Under the pieces are notes generated by a model. It did no database searches, was not told where the DNA came from, and saw only the letters and a list, made by a program, of their open reading frames with translations. Shown here piece after piece: positions 25,550 to 35,228 of a stretch of 64,000 nucleotides of DNA. Source of the DNA: Bacteroidia bacterium. GTDB taxonomy: Bacteria > Bacteroidota > Bacteroidia > Flavobacteriales > Flavobacteriaceae. The position numbers were made by a program, and so were the translations under genes. The stretch covers positions 62,001 through 126,000 of the forward strand of contig JAUIMB010000001.1 in NCBI GenBank assembly GCA_030432635.1. The letters run 5' to 3'. The stretch's first letter is position 1, and every line of letters starts with the position of its first letter.

Positions 25550-28024
25550 TTACTTAGGATCCAAGATGTCCTCAATACGCTTTACTATATCTCGATAATG
25601 ATATTTTGTTTCGGTGTTTACCGCACGATTACCTGCTGAAGCTACTTGGCGTTTCAAAGTATTGAGTTCGCCTCGCACTAAAGCTCTAACATCAGATTGT
25701 GAAACATTGTAATAAGAACGGCTTCGCTCAGGATTCAGTTCTTCAGTCATTAAATATGCCATTTGGTCAATATAGGCACGTTGCAGGTTTCTACGATACA
25801 CGTCAACGTTTTTAGTGAAATTAACTTCACTCCAAATCCCCTTGCGTAAATCCTGCATCATATTTAAAGCACTGTAATTAGTATTGTCAAGAGAATGATG
25901 GTCTATCAAACGTCCTAAACGTTCAAAACTCAGCAAGCTACTGATATATCTGCTGTGCATACGTCTTAATCGTTCGGTATAGCCTGCATAGTCTATGTTT
26001 TGCAACAGGTTTTTATCAACCAACCATGTCGGTGAGGAAAATGCATTGTCATGCAACCATTGCATGGAAGCCTGCTGCTTCTGTTTTGGGACCGCCTTGT
26101 ATGCAATACCTCCTTGTTTTGGTGTAGTAAGGTACTCTTCTACACCTCCAACATTGTTGAGTACATGGCCAATATATCGATTAAAACAACCTAAGAGCTC
26201 TCCATATAATTCTTCCAAATCCTCATAACTATTGGTTTGGTCACTTGTCCATTTTGGCAAGTTTTGAGCAACATATTTTAGGTTTTTTAGGGCATAGTTT
26301 GACGCCCTAATGGCATCATTTCCTATATCTTCGGTTTGGGAAGTAGGATCAAATCGACTACTCTGTTTGCCAAATACATATTTCGGGTCGCCTGCTTTTT
26401 CCATAATCCACTGGTCTAATATTGGCTTTTCTGCTACGGATGTATATGCTCCAGGAATCACGCGATAGCCCCAATTAATCGCGTAGTGGTCGTAAGGACC
26501 AATTTGACGAATAAACCTAATATTGGTGTCTCCTGGTTGTGCAATATAATTGTAACGTGCATAGTCCATAATGGTTGATGCAATACCAAATTCTTGAGTA
26601 AAGGCACCATTTCTGTAGCTTTCTACGTCATAGGCTTTGCTGGCACTCATATTATGTGGTAAACCAAGTGCATGTCCAACTTCATGTGCAATCACCATTT
26701 TCATCATTTCACCAATATCTTCAGCAGGCGTGTCTAAGGTTCTGGCTGAAGGGTTTGCTGCACCTGTTTCCAATAAATAACGATTTCGATATGATCTTAA
26801 ATGATTGTGGTACCAAATGATATCACTTTCAATAATCTCACCACTTCTAGGATCTGAAACACTTGGACCCATAGCGTTTCGGGTTTCACTTGCCACATAG
26901 CGCACCACTGAATAACGAATATCTTCTGGACTGAACTCTGGGTCTTCTTCCTTGGTTGGCGGATCTTTGGCAATGATGGCATTTTTAAAGCCAGCACTTT
27001 CAAATGGACCTTGCCATAATTCGATGCCTTCCTTGATGTACTTACGTAAGTTTTCTGGAGTGGCAGGATCGAGATAATATACAATGGGTGTTATGGGTTC
27101 AACCAGTTCTCCCCTAGCATAGGCGGAAGGATCCTTTGGTTCTAATCGCCATCGTCGAATGTAAGTTTTACTATCTGCTTTTAACTTGTCACTGCCATAA
27201 TCAATTTGACTAAACGAGAACCAGCCAACACGTTCGTCTGCCAATCGAGGTTCCATAGGTTCCTCTGGTAATAATATCATGGATTGGTTCATCTGTAAGC
27301 TAATGGTTTCAGCAGATCTAGTTGAAGGTGGCTCTGAAGCGTTATAGGTCATATCCTGAATTACCTCAATGTTCTGCGGAAAGCTTTTCATGGAATTGAT
27401 AAAACTTCTTGAGGCATCCAAATTACGAACCTTGTACCTGGTACGTAAACTGCTAAAAAGTCCGCTAATGGCTTTTACATCACTACTGTAAAACTTAGTA
27501 ACATCAATTACGACTGCTGAAGAATCCTTACTGAAAGCAGCAATATCGAAAGCAAAAATCGTTGGTTCATAATTGTTTGACTTTACCGATATACTAATCG
27601 GTAAGGTTTCGTCTGCTACTGCGTTCGATGACCGTTCTTTGATTAGAATTTTTTTGTCAAAGCGTTCCCAAGTAATGAGCCGCTCAGCTGTTTTTGATCC
27701 TGCATTCATATAACCACCACCAAGATTAGCAGGTAGTTTGGCAATTCGACTCACTAAAAGCATATCCTTTCCCAAATGCTCGTTTGGGATTTCAAAAAAG
27801 AACTTCTCTCCTACTTTATGTACTTTAAATAAACCTTCATCGGTAACGGCTTCCTTAGTTATGACTTTGTCATAATCCTTAATATTACCTTGTTTCTTTT
27901 TTAGAGCCTGTACAGTGGTTTCTGCATCTTTGTTTTTCTTTTTTTTGCGTTTGGATTGTGCTTCAAAGGACATTGGCATGATAAAAAACAGCAATGCCAA
28001 AGTTGAAAGGAATACGTGTCTCAT
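25550..28024 (-). CDS. Secreted zinc-dependent metalloprotease (DUF5117/DUF5118 type)
   Basis: An 824-residue exported protein with a signal peptide (residues 1-22, ending FEAQ) followed by a Lys-rich stretch (KRKKKKNKD). The extended zinc motif VIAHEVGHALGLPHN (about residue 445) has two His ligands in HExxH and the third in the LPHN His. ASTIMDYARYNY supplies the Met-turn. The N-terminal ~300 residues fit the DUF5118/DUF5117 domains found before this zincin domain in Bacteroidota. It probably acts on peptides or proteins in the periplasm or outside the cell. Divergent from the OmpA-like lipoprotein gene. Confidence 0.85.
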   Translation of the reverse strand: MRHVFLSTLALLFFIMPMSFEAQSKRKKKKNKDAETTVQALKKKQGNIKDYDKVITKEAVTDEGLFKVHKVGEKFFFEIPNEHLGKDMLLVSRIAKLPANLGGGYMNAGSKTAERLITWERFDKKILIKERSSNAVADETLPISISVKSNNYEPTIFAFDIAAFSKDSSAVVIDVTKFYSSDVKAISGLFSSLRTRYKVRNLDASRSFINSMKSFPQNIEVIQDMTYNASEPPSTRSAETISLQMNQSMILLPEEPMEPRLADERVGWFSFSQIDYGSDKLKADSKTYIRRWRLEPKDPSAYARGELVEPITPIVYYLDPATPENLRKYIKEGIELWQGPFESAGFKNAIIAKDPPTKEEDPEFSPEDIRYSVVRYVASETRNAMGPSVSDPRSGEIIESDIIWYHNHLRSYRNRYLLETGAANPSARTLDTPAEDIGEMMKMVIAHEVGHALGLPHNMSASKAYDVESYRNGAFTQEFGIASTIMDYARYNYIAQPGDTNIRFIRQIGPYDHYAINWGYRVIPGAYTSVAEKPILDQWIMEKAGDPKYVFGKQSSRFDPTSQTEDIGNDAIRASNYALKNLKYVAQNLPKWTSDQTNSYEDLEELYGELLGCFNRYIGHVLNNVGGVEEYLTTPKQGGIAYKAVPKQKQQASMQWLHDNAFSSPTWLVDKNLLQNIDYAGYTERLRRMHSRYISSLLSFERLGRLIDHHSLDNTNYSALNMMQDLRKGIWSEVNFTKNVDVYRRNLQRAYIDQMAYLMTEELNPERSRSYYNVSQSDVRALVRGELNTLKRQVASAGNRAVNTETKYHYRDIVKRIEDILDPK

Positions 28025-28215
28025 GAGTGAATTAAATGGATTAGACTTTAAAAATAGTCAATGCAGAACAGATTTTTCGAGGTTTTGCAAAAATTTATGG
28101 TGTGCTTCAAAAATTCGTTAACAAAATATTGTGAATAACTATTTGGCAACTGGAAGTCCGTAACAGCATGTGTCACGTAAATATAGACATAACCAAAACA
28201 ATTAATTATTACATT

Positions 28216-29040
28216 ATGAAAAGAATTTCAATAGTAGTATTATCCGCTTTGTTTTTAACGGCCTGCGTTTCTAAGAAGAAATACCTTGCTTTGGAAGCAG
28301 ATAACGGTGAATTAAAAAGCGAATTAACGAAAACGAAAGTCGAAAAGCAGGAATTGGAAACAAAGTTTGAAAAGATCCAACAGCGCGTAGACAGTTATAA
28401 TGCTAAAATAAATCAGCTAACCGACGATAACAATGCAAAACTGGTTTCGGTTGATGGTGTTGTTATCTCCCAAAATCAAAAGGAAGCCCTTCGTGAGCAA
28501 CTCAAAAAAGTACCGCCAGCATACATGGCTACTGCGAAAACCTTAAAGGATTCAATGAATTTAGCACTTCAGTTCAACTTGAAATCTTCAATGGATAATA
28601 TTGAAGAGGATGAAGATGTTGCGGTAAATATCGAGGAAACAGTAGTTATGATTTCTATTTCTGATAAAATGCTATTCAATTCGGGTAGTTATAAAATCAG
28701 TGATAAAGCCAATGACATTCTTCAAAAAATTGCCAATGTGATTAATTCGGAAGAGAGCTTGGATGTTATGGTCGAAGGCCATACAGACAATAAGCTTATG
28801 AAAAACACAGCAGCTGTAAAAGACAATTGGGACTTAAGTGTGTTGCGTGCCACAGCAGTGGTGAAGAAACTACAAGAGGATTACAACGTTGCTCCAGAGC
28901 AACTGATTGCCGCAGGACGTAGTTTTTACCAACCATTAACCGATAATGACACTGCTGAAAATAGAGCTAAAAACCGTAGAACACGAATCGTAATTTTACC
29001 AAATATCGATAAGTTTTTTGCGATGATGGCATCTAACTAA
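28216..29040 (+). CDS. OmpA-family lipoprotein
   Basis: A 274-residue outer-membrane lipoprotein. The ATG at 28216 is preferred over one at 28168 because it directly begins the signal peptide MKRISIVVLSALFLTAC (Cys17 lipobox LTAC). A coiled coil follows (residues ~25-75, Leu/Glu/Lys-rich), then the OmpA peptidoglycan-binding domain with MLFNSGSYKI, VMVEGHTDNK and the NRRTRIVILP end (Asp and Arg ligands for meso-diaminopimelate). It anchors the outer membrane to the cell wall. A strong terminator follows 46 bases after its stop, so it is monocistronic. Confidence 0.9.
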   Translation: MKRISIVVLSALFLTACVSKKKYLALEADNGELKSELTKTKVEKQELETKFEKIQQRVDSYNAKINQLTDDNNAKLVSVDGVVISQNQKEALREQLKKVPPAYMATAKTLKDSMNLALQFNLKSSMDNIEEDEDVAVNIEETVVMISISDKMLFNSGSYKISDKANDILQKIANVINSEESLDVMVEGHTDNKLMKNTAAVKDNWDLSVLRATAVVKKLQEDYNVAPEQLIAAGRSFYQPLTDNDTAENRAKNRRTRIVILPNIDKFFAMMASN

Positions 29041-29085
29041 AATCTTGTTCTTAACCTAAATTTTGGATGGTTGATTAATCCATCG

Positions 29086-29116
29086 AAAAGGCTGTTGTTT
29101 CCAACAGCCTTTTTTA
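29086..29116 (+). terminator. Intrinsic terminator of the OmpA-like gene
   Basis: AAAAGGCTGTTG pairs perfectly with CAACAGCCTTTT around the loop TTTC, followed by a T-run. The stem is 12 bp. Confidence 0.92.
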
Positions 29117-29170
29117 TTCTATACAATTGAGCTCGAAATCAAATTGTTAGAAAGTATGACCGTTCTCATT

Positions 29171-29199
29171 TTGAAGACTCAAAATCTTTGTTAATTTTG
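29171..29199 (+). promoter_or_regulatory. Consensus promoter of the haloperoxidase-like gene
   Basis: TTG at 29171-29173, an 18-base spacer, and TAATTTTG at 29192-29199 (perfect TAnnTTTG). Transcription would start near 29205, about 17-23 bases before the start codon. Confidence 0.65.
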
Positions 29200-29221
29200 A
29201 AATCGCAACGCTTATCTATAG

Positions 29222-31402
29222 ATGCTTATGAAAAAAGTTACCCTTATCCTTGTTCTTTCTATTAGTAGTTTTTTTGTGACTTCGGCCCAGCAATCGGTTG
29301 CAAGGGAATGGAATGAAGTGCTCTTGGATGCTATACGGTCTGATTTTGCTAGACCAACAGTGCATGCGAGAAACTTATTCCATAGTGCTGTAGTTATGTA
29401 TGACGCTTGGGCAGTGTTTGATTCTCAAGCGCAAACCGTCTTTCTGGGACGAAATTTTAATGGCTTTCCATGCGTGTTTAATGGTATTGATACACCTACT
29501 GATATTGAAGCAGCTCGACACGAAATTATGAGTTATGCCATGTACAGATTGCTTAATCATAGATTTCAGAATTCTCCTGGATTAGAAGATATTAATCAAG
29601 AAATATTTAGTGTGTTCACAGGGTTTGGCTACGATCCTGGTTTTTATTCTACAGATTATAGTACTGGTTCTTATGCAGCTTTAGGAAATTATCTTGCCGA
29701 GCAGATAATAGCTTATGGTTTACAAGACAATTCTAATGAGCAGCAGGATTATGAAAGTCAATTCTACTTACCTGAAAATTCGCCACTAGTACTTGAAATG
29801 TATTTAGATAATACCGATATTGACCCAAACAAGTGGCAACCTTTGGCATTTGATATCTTTATTGATCAGAGTGGAAATGTAATTCCTTTAAGTACTCCAG
29901 CTTTTTTAAGTCCGGAATGGGGAATGGTGAAACCATTTGCGTTAGATCCTGATGATTTACAAATTCTAAATGATGGATTTGACAGCTATATTTATAATGA
30001 TCCAGGTCCACCTGTTTATATTCAGAATTCCAATGAAGATGGTATAGACGATCCTTACAAATGGCATTTTTCGTTGGTCGCTTCATGGTCAGGTCATTTA
30101 GACCCAAATGACCCTACTCTTATTGATATTTCACCTGCTTCCATTGGCAATTTTGACCTTAATGATTTACCGGAAACTTTCGAAGAATATAAAGCTTTCT
30201 ACGATTTTACCAATGGAGGTGACGCAAGTACAGGTCATGATATGAATCCTAAAACCGGACTTCCATACGAGCCGCAACTGGTTAAGCGTTCAGATTATGC
30301 AAGGGTTTTGGCAGAGTTTTGGGCTGATGGACCAGATTCTGAAACACCTCCAGGCCATTGGTTTACCATTCTCAATTATGTGAGTGACCATCCTTCCTTA
30401 GAAAAAAGGATTCAAGGAACAGGTGAAGTGGTATCTGATTTGGAATGGGATGTGAAGTGTTACTTGGCTTTAGGAGGAGCCATGCATGATGCGGCTGTGA
30501 ATACTTGGGGAATCAAGGGATATTATGATTACATTCGACCAATTTCAGCGATACGCTATATGGCTGGGAAAGGCCAAAGTTCTGACGCTTCCCTACCTAG
30601 TTATGATCCTCATGGTTTACCTCTAATAGACGGATTTATAGAAGTCATATCAGATACAGATCCGCTAAGTGGCAGCGAAAATGAAAATGTCGGACTCATT
30701 AAAATCAAGGCTTGGCAAGGTCCAGATTTTATAGATAGTCCAGATGATACTGCAGATGTAGATTGGATTTTAGGAACCCATTGGTGGCCATATCAAAGGG
30801 CAACTTTTGTGACACCTCCATTTGCTGGATATTTATCAGGACATTCTACTTTTTCGAGAGCTGCAGCCGAAGTATTGACACGACTCACAGGAGATCCATT
30901 CTTTCCTGATGGTATGGGAACTTTCGATATTGAACAAAATAATTTTTTGGTTTTTGAGGTAGGACCAACAGAAGATATGACACTACAATGGGCCACGTAT
31001 CGCGATGCTTCCGACCAAACTAGCCTATCAAGAATCTGGGGAGGTATCCATCCTCCAATCGATGATATTAAGGGCCGTATAATTGGTCATGAAATTGGCA
31101 ATGAGGCCTTCGATCTTGCATTGGATTATTTTGAAGGTAACACATTAAATGTCGATACCTTTGATTTATCTCAAGGTGTTAGCTTATATCCTGTACCATT
31201 TTCAAATCAATTGGACATAAGTTCCAATGCTGATTACGACATCCAAATCTTTAGTTCAGACGGCAAGTCAGTTCATGAGAATAGTATCAAATTAGGTCAT
31301 AATACCATGTTTCTTGATGATTTGAATTCAGGATTCTATGTCATTCAGTTTCGTAAGCAAAGTGATGGTGTCGTATTTACCAAAAAAGTTGTTAAATACT
31401 AG
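29222..31402 (+). CDS. T9SS-secreted vanadium-dependent haloperoxidase-like phosphatase
   Basis: A 726-residue protein. An alternative ATG at 29228 (MKKVTLIL) is equally likely. A signal peptide ends at SAQ (about residue 24). The PAP2/vanadium-haloperoxidase motifs lie in order: YIRPISAIRY, then YLSGHSTFSRAA (catalytic His, about residue 537), then SRIWGGIHPPIDDIKGR with the second His. The C-terminal ~75 residues (VSLYPVPFSNQLDI to GVVFTKKVVKY) form a type A T9SS sorting domain, so the enzyme is exported and attached to the surface or released. It could halogenate with peroxide or act as an acid phosphatase. Confidence 0.85.
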   Translation: MLMKKVTLILVLSISSFFVTSAQQSVAREWNEVLLDAIRSDFARPTVHARNLFHSAVVMYDAWAVFDSQAQTVFLGRNFNGFPCVFNGIDTPTDIEAARHEIMSYAMYRLLNHRFQNSPGLEDINQEIFSVFTGFGYDPGFYSTDYSTGSYAALGNYLAEQIIAYGLQDNSNEQQDYESQFYLPENSPLVLEMYLDNTDIDPNKWQPLAFDIFIDQSGNVIPLSTPAFLSPEWGMVKPFALDPDDLQILNDGFDSYIYNDPGPPVYIQNSNEDGIDDPYKWHFSLVASWSGHLDPNDPTLIDISPASIGNFDLNDLPETFEEYKAFYDFTNGGDASTGHDMNPKTGLPYEPQLVKRSDYARVLAEFWADGPDSETPPGHWFTILNYVSDHPSLEKRIQGTGEVVSDLEWDVKCYLALGGAMHDAAVNTWGIKGYYDYIRPISAIRYMAGKGQSSDASLPSYDPHGLPLIDGFIEVISDTDPLSGSENENVGLIKIKAWQGPDFIDSPDDTADVDWILGTHWWPYQRATFVTPPFAGYLSGHSTFSRAAAEVLTRLTGDPFFPDGMGTFDIEQNNFLVFEVGPTEDMTLQWATYRDASDQTSLSRIWGGIHPPIDDIKGRIIGHEIGNEAFDLALDYFEGNTLNVDTFDLSQGVSLYPVPFSNQLDISSNADYDIQIFSSDGKSVHENSIKLGHNTMFLDDLNSGFYVIQFRKQSDGVVFTKKVVKY

Positions 31403-31422
31403 CTATAGTTATGTGCATAAGG

Positions 31423-31430
31423 TAATTTTG
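31423..31430 (+). promoter_or_regulatory. -7 box before the DUF3817 gene
   Basis: TAATTTTG is a perfect -7 consensus 14 bases before the DUF3817 start codon. No -33 TTG at the usual distance is visible, so the promoter call is tentative. Confidence 0.4.
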
Positions 31431-31444
31431 TAAAAAAATCATCT

Positions 31445-31741
31445 ATGCTCTCACTATTAAATGTTTTTAGACTGGTAGCACTCCTCGAAGGCGTATCTTA
31501 TATACTTTTACTTTTTATAGCAACACCATTAAAGTATTTTGCTGAAAATGAAGCCTATGTGAAGCTGCTAGGTATGCCACACGGAATCTTGTTTTTAGCT
31601 TATATCGTATTGGCAATTATGGTTGCACAGGAAATGAAATGGAACCGAAAAACCCTTCTCGTGGTATTGGTGGCCTCTATCATTCCTTTCGGAACTTTTT
31701 ATGTTGAAAGAAAATATTTGAAACCAGCTCAGAAATCATGA
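31445..31741 (+). CDS. DUF3817 small membrane protein
   Basis: A 98-residue protein with three hydrophobic segments (about residues 7-27, 42-62 and 70-86). The pattern LVALLEGVSYILLLF, MPHGILFLAYI and IIPFGTFYVER is characteristic of DUF3817, a family found alone or attached to transporters. The function is unknown. The last codon and stop overlap the MscS gene start by 4 bases (ATGA), so the two are co-translated. Confidence 0.85.
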   Translation: MLSLLNVFRLVALLEGVSYILLLFIATPLKYFAENEAYVKLLGMPHGILFLAYIVLAIMVAQEMKWNRKTLLVVLVASIIPFGTFYVERKYLKPAQKS

Positions 31742-32973
31742 AGACCTTGCATCATTTGCTGTATGATTATTTAGTGTCCAATGGGATGGCAGAAACCACG
31801 GCCAAGTATGTCAACATGATTGGTTTATTGTTGGTTTTGGCCATAATCGTGTTCATTACCGATCGTATTGCTAGACGACTAATTATTAATGTGTCTTCAA
31901 GAGTTTCAGATCGTACCAAAACGAATTTTGATAATCTACTTATCAGTAATCGTGCTCCAAGACGTATCGCACACCTCGTGCCTTTGGTGCTTACGATTAG
32001 ACTTTTTCCAGTTGTCTTTCACGATTTTCCCCAATTTGAGACCTATGCACTTATGTTGCTGAAGGTTTATGCCATTATTTTAACGATATGGATTATTCGC
32101 AGTGTTTTAAATACGTTTGAATCCTATTTTAAAACCTTACCACGATTAAAGGACAAACCCATCGATAGCTATATTCAGGTGGTTATGCTCTTTATATGGA
32201 TCATAGGCATTGCTTCCATTTTGGCGATTTTGATTGATCTATCATTTTTAAAGTTCTTCACGACACTTGGTGCTGCATCTGCCATTGTACTATTGATTTT
32301 TAAGGATACAATTCTCGGCTTTGTTGCCAGTATTCAAGTAGCGATCAACGACAGTATTCGTATTGGCGATTGGATTACGATGGAAAAGTATGGTGCCGAT
32401 GGTGATGTGATTGAAATTAATTTGTCTACAGTCCAGGTTCAGAATTTTGATAAGACGATTACAAACATTCCGACCTTTGCGTTGATTTCAGATTCGTATA
32501 AAAATTGGAGAGGCATGCAATCTTCAGGAGGAAGACGAATTAAGCGTTCATTGCTTCTGAAGGCAAAATCAATCAAATACCTTACTAACGATGATATTGA
32601 GCAATTGAAAGGGATTCAGCTTATAACCAGTTATTTGAATACGAGACAGCAAGATATCAAAGCGGCCAACCAGAAGAACAATATTGATAAATCGGTTTTA
32701 ATCAATGGACGCAATCTTACCAATATTGGTGTATTTCGAAAATACATGCAAACTTATATTGAAAACCATTCGGCTGTCAATAAGGAGATGACCATAATGG
32801 TGCGCCAATTGGAGCCTACTCCTCAAGGTCTTCCTCTCGAAATCTATTGTTTTAGTAGTGACAAACGTTGGGAAAATTATGAATACATCATGGCTGATAT
32901 ATTTGATCATGCCTTGGCTGCCATATCGTATTTTGACCTTGAAGTCTACGAATTGTCAGCAGGAATAACTTAA
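31738..32973 (+). CDS. MscS-family mechanosensitive channel (YbdG-like)
   Basis: A 411-residue inner-membrane channel. About five N-terminal helices are followed by the pore helix FFTTLGAASAIVLLIFKDTILGFVASIQ (about residues 177-204, glycine and alanine packed). The beta-domain follows with IRIGDWITMEKYGADGDVIEINLSTVQVQNFD, the MscS-type lining of the cytoplasmic vestibule. The long C-terminal cytoplasmic domain places it in the YbdG/MscM-like branch. It releases osmolytes on hypo-osmotic shock. Overlaps the DUF3817 gene by 4 bases. Confidence 0.9.
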   Translation: MKTLHHLLYDYLVSNGMAETTAKYVNMIGLLLVLAIIVFITDRIARRLIINVSSRVSDRTKTNFDNLLISNRAPRRIAHLVPLVLTIRLFPVVFHDFPQFETYALMLLKVYAIILTIWIIRSVLNTFESYFKTLPRLKDKPIDSYIQVVMLFIWIIGIASILAILIDLSFLKFFTTLGAASAIVLLIFKDTILGFVASIQVAINDSIRIGDWITMEKYGADGDVIEINLSTVQVQNFDKTITNIPTFALISDSYKNWRGMQSSGGRRIKRSLLLKAKSIKYLTNDDIEQLKGIQLITSYLNTRQQDIKAANQKNNIDKSVLINGRNLTNIGVFRKYMQTYIENHSAVNKEMTIMVRQLEPTPQGLPLEIYCFSSDKRWENYEYIMADIFDHALAAISYFDLEVYELSAGIT

Positions 32974-32981
32974 TTTGGTGG

Positions 32982-33371
32982 TTAACCCTTTAGTCGGTCT
33001 TTCACAAATTCAACCTCTGTTTTTCCATGTGGTGCAGGTTTTCCATCTGGACCAAGATTGACCATAATAATATTATCGACCGTTAAAATGGTTTCCCTTG
33101 TCATTTTGTTACGAACCTCACAGCGCATGGTCAAGGACGTGCGACCAAATTTAATGACCTCAATGCCAATTTCAACAATGTCACCTTGTCTTGCTGAAGA
33201 CATAAAATTGATTTCGGATATATATTTTGTCACAATGCGTGAATTATCCATTTGGATAATGGTATATAGTGCTGCTTCCTCATCAATCCATGCCAATAGC
33301 TTTCCTCCAAACAAGGTTTGATTCGGATTGAGGTCTTCAGGTTTTACCCATTTTCGCGTGTGGAATCTCAT
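32982..33371 (-). CDS. Acyl-CoA thioesterase, hotdog fold
   Basis: A 129-residue cytoplasmic protein of the acyl-CoA hydrolase (YciA/BACH-like) type. LNPNQTLFGGKLLAWIDEEAAL carries the conserved Asn, Gly and catalytic Asp, and VTKYISEINFMSSARQGDIVEI is the following strand. It would hydrolyse acyl-CoA to the free acid and CoA and probably acts as a multimer. Convergent with MscS, 8 bases away. Confidence 0.85.
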   Translation of the reverse strand: MRFHTRKWVKPEDLNPNQTLFGGKLLAWIDEEAALYTIIQMDNSRIVTKYISEINFMSSARQGDIVEIGIEVIKFGRTSLTMRCEVRNKMTRETILTVDNIIMVNLGPDGKPAPHGKTEVEFVKDRLKG

Positions 33372-33494
33372 TTGTTTTTTTTGTAAAGATTGGAATTTAA
33401 TTGGATATTTTCATGATTTGCTGTTAATCTTAATATAAACTTTTCTTAAACCATTGGTTTCTAAAACCTGGACTTCGTAATTTAAAAGCATCAA

Positions 33495-34124
33495 ATGTGT
33501 ACTATATCAAAATATGTGTTTCATGTTGTGTTCTGTGTTTCCATAGCATTATACTCCTGTGCCCAAACTCAAAACAGTAACTTGGTTGGTGGCAAATGCG
33601 AAGGTTGTGAGGCTGCTATCGAATATGGCCAAATGTCATTAAAACCTTCAGATACCATTCAAGGGTTTCAAACTGGAAACGAAAAAATTAAAATCAGTGG
33701 TACTGTTTATAAGCGAGATGGAAAAACACCTGCAAAGAAGATCATACTGTATGTTTACCATACAGATAGTTCGGGTCGTTACCCAACAAAACTATCCTCC
33801 AAAGGATGGGAATCGCGCCATGGCTTTTTAAGAACTTGGTTGAAAACAGATGCAAATGGATACTATGAGTTTTATACCATAAGGCCTGCCTCCTATCCGA
33901 ATTCAACGGTGCCGCAACACATTCATATTACAATAAAGGAACCTCATGTTAATCCATATTACATAGAAGATTTTTATTTTGCCGATGACCCAAATATTAC
34001 CTCCAATATTGTTAATCGTGACCATCCTAGAGGTGGATCAGGTGTTGTGCACCTTAAGCAAAATGGTATTCTAAAAGAGGCTTCAAGGGATATTATCCTT
34101 GGATTGAATATTCCAAATTATTAG
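33495..34124 (+). CDS. Intradiol ring-cleavage dioxygenase-like lipoprotein
   Basis: A 209-residue protein with a signal sequence ending in a lipobox-like LYSC (Cys22). The core GTVYKRDGKTPAKKIILYVYHTD, RTWLKTDANGYYEFYTIRPASYP and VPQHIHITIKEP supplies the Tyr, Tyr, His, His iron ligands of intradiol dioxygenases. The CEGCEAAIE segment near the N-terminus is common in Bacteroidota members of this group. These envelope members may not be true catechol dioxygenases. Substrate unknown. Monocistronic. Confidence 0.8.
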   Translation: MCTISKYVFHVVFCVSIALYSCAQTQNSNLVGGKCEGCEAAIEYGQMSLKPSDTIQGFQTGNEKIKISGTVYKRDGKTPAKKIILYVYHTDSSGRYPTKLSSKGWESRHGFLRTWLKTDANGYYEFYTIRPASYPNSTVPQHIHITIKEPHVNPYYIEDFYFADDPNITSNIVNRDHPRGGSGVVHLKQNGILKEASRDIILGLNIPNY

Positions 34125-34167
34125 AGAAATCCTAACTAAATAATTCTAAGCTTTCTTTCACAAAGGA

Positions 34168-35052
34168 CTAAAATAGGGTATCCTTATCGTCATTTGGAAT
34201 TTTAAGGTTGCAACCTAATTCAGTATTGAGTTGTTTTATAAAATATGCAGATAATAGTGGTGATTCTTTTTCTATATTTTGATGAATGAAGAAATTAATC
34301 TCCTTAATACCTTGATCTTTCCATTCCTTTAAACGTTTCACCCAATCTTCCAATCGGCTGTAGTCACTTTTGCGGTTGGCACCAACATAGCGAATAAACG
34401 CTGTAGGATTAGTGAGTCGCATATGCAATAAATCGCGTCTTCCAGCAGTATCTACAATACAATTCGAGATATTGTTTTTCTCCAGTAAGTCATATAATTG
34501 ATTGGCAACCGATTCATCGTTATACCAATTGGTATGACGGAACTCCACTGCTAAGGGAACTTCCTTGGGCCATGATTCAATAAAATGAACTACACGATTA
34601 AAGTCCTTTGGAGCAAAATTGGAGTGCATTTGCAAAAAAATCGTTCCCAGTTTCTCTTTTAGATTGATGGCATTGGCAAGATAATGATCTACGACAGCAT
34701 TGGTATCGTTCAAGCGTTTCCAATGGCTTATTTCTTGGTTCAGTTTCGGGAAAAATTTAAATCCGTCAGGTGTTTTGTCATACCACTTTGAGAATTGTTC
34801 AGCAGGAAAAATACGATAAAAGGTCGCGTTCAGTTCTATGGCATTGAATTGACGGGAATAATAAGCCAATTCATCCTTTGTACCTCTAGGATAAAAGCCC
34901 TTAAGATCTGCCTTGTTCCATTTGGCACAGCCAACGTAAATTTCTGGTTCATTGTCATCTTTCACTTGTTGTAACACACCTGCAGTATCAATATGGTCTT
35001 GTGGTAAAGTGAAATCTATATTTTCGGGATCATCGACGCTTCCAAATTTCAT
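34168..35052 (-). CDS. DUF72 domain protein (YecE-like)
   Basis: A 294-residue cytoplasmic protein with the DUF72 TIM-barrel signature: YVGCAKWNKADLKGFYPRG, FNAIELNATFYRI, FFPKLNQEISH, LGTIFLQMHSNF, VPLAVEFRHTNW, DTAGRRDLLHMRLT, FIRYVGAN and INFFIHQN. The N-terminal ~30 residues precede the domain. The biochemical function is unknown in this widespread family. It is a single gene. Confidence 0.88.
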   Translation of the reverse strand: MKFGSVDDPENIDFTLPQDHIDTAGVLQQVKDDNEPEIYVGCAKWNKADLKGFYPRGTKDELAYYSRQFNAIELNATFYRIFPAEQFSKWYDKTPDGFKFFPKLNQEISHWKRLNDTNAVVDHYLANAINLKEKLGTIFLQMHSNFAPKDFNRVVHFIESWPKEVPLAVEFRHTNWYNDESVANQLYDLLEKNNISNCIVDTAGRRDLLHMRLTNPTAFIRYVGANRKSDYSRLEDWVKRLKEWKDQGIKEINFFIHQNIEKESPLLSAYFIKQLNTELGCNLKIPNDDKDTLF

Positions 35053-35228
35053 TGTTTTCTTTTTATCAAATATAATGGTTTAAGCACTGAAATATCAGTG
35101 AATACTTCCCAAACTTTTGTACGTTGTTAATAACACCGTTGACAACAACTAAAAAGCATTTTAAAAACACTAATCTTAATGTCTAAATTAGTCTGAGTTA
35201 TTACTGTTCTCTAACTAAAAAAAGACCC

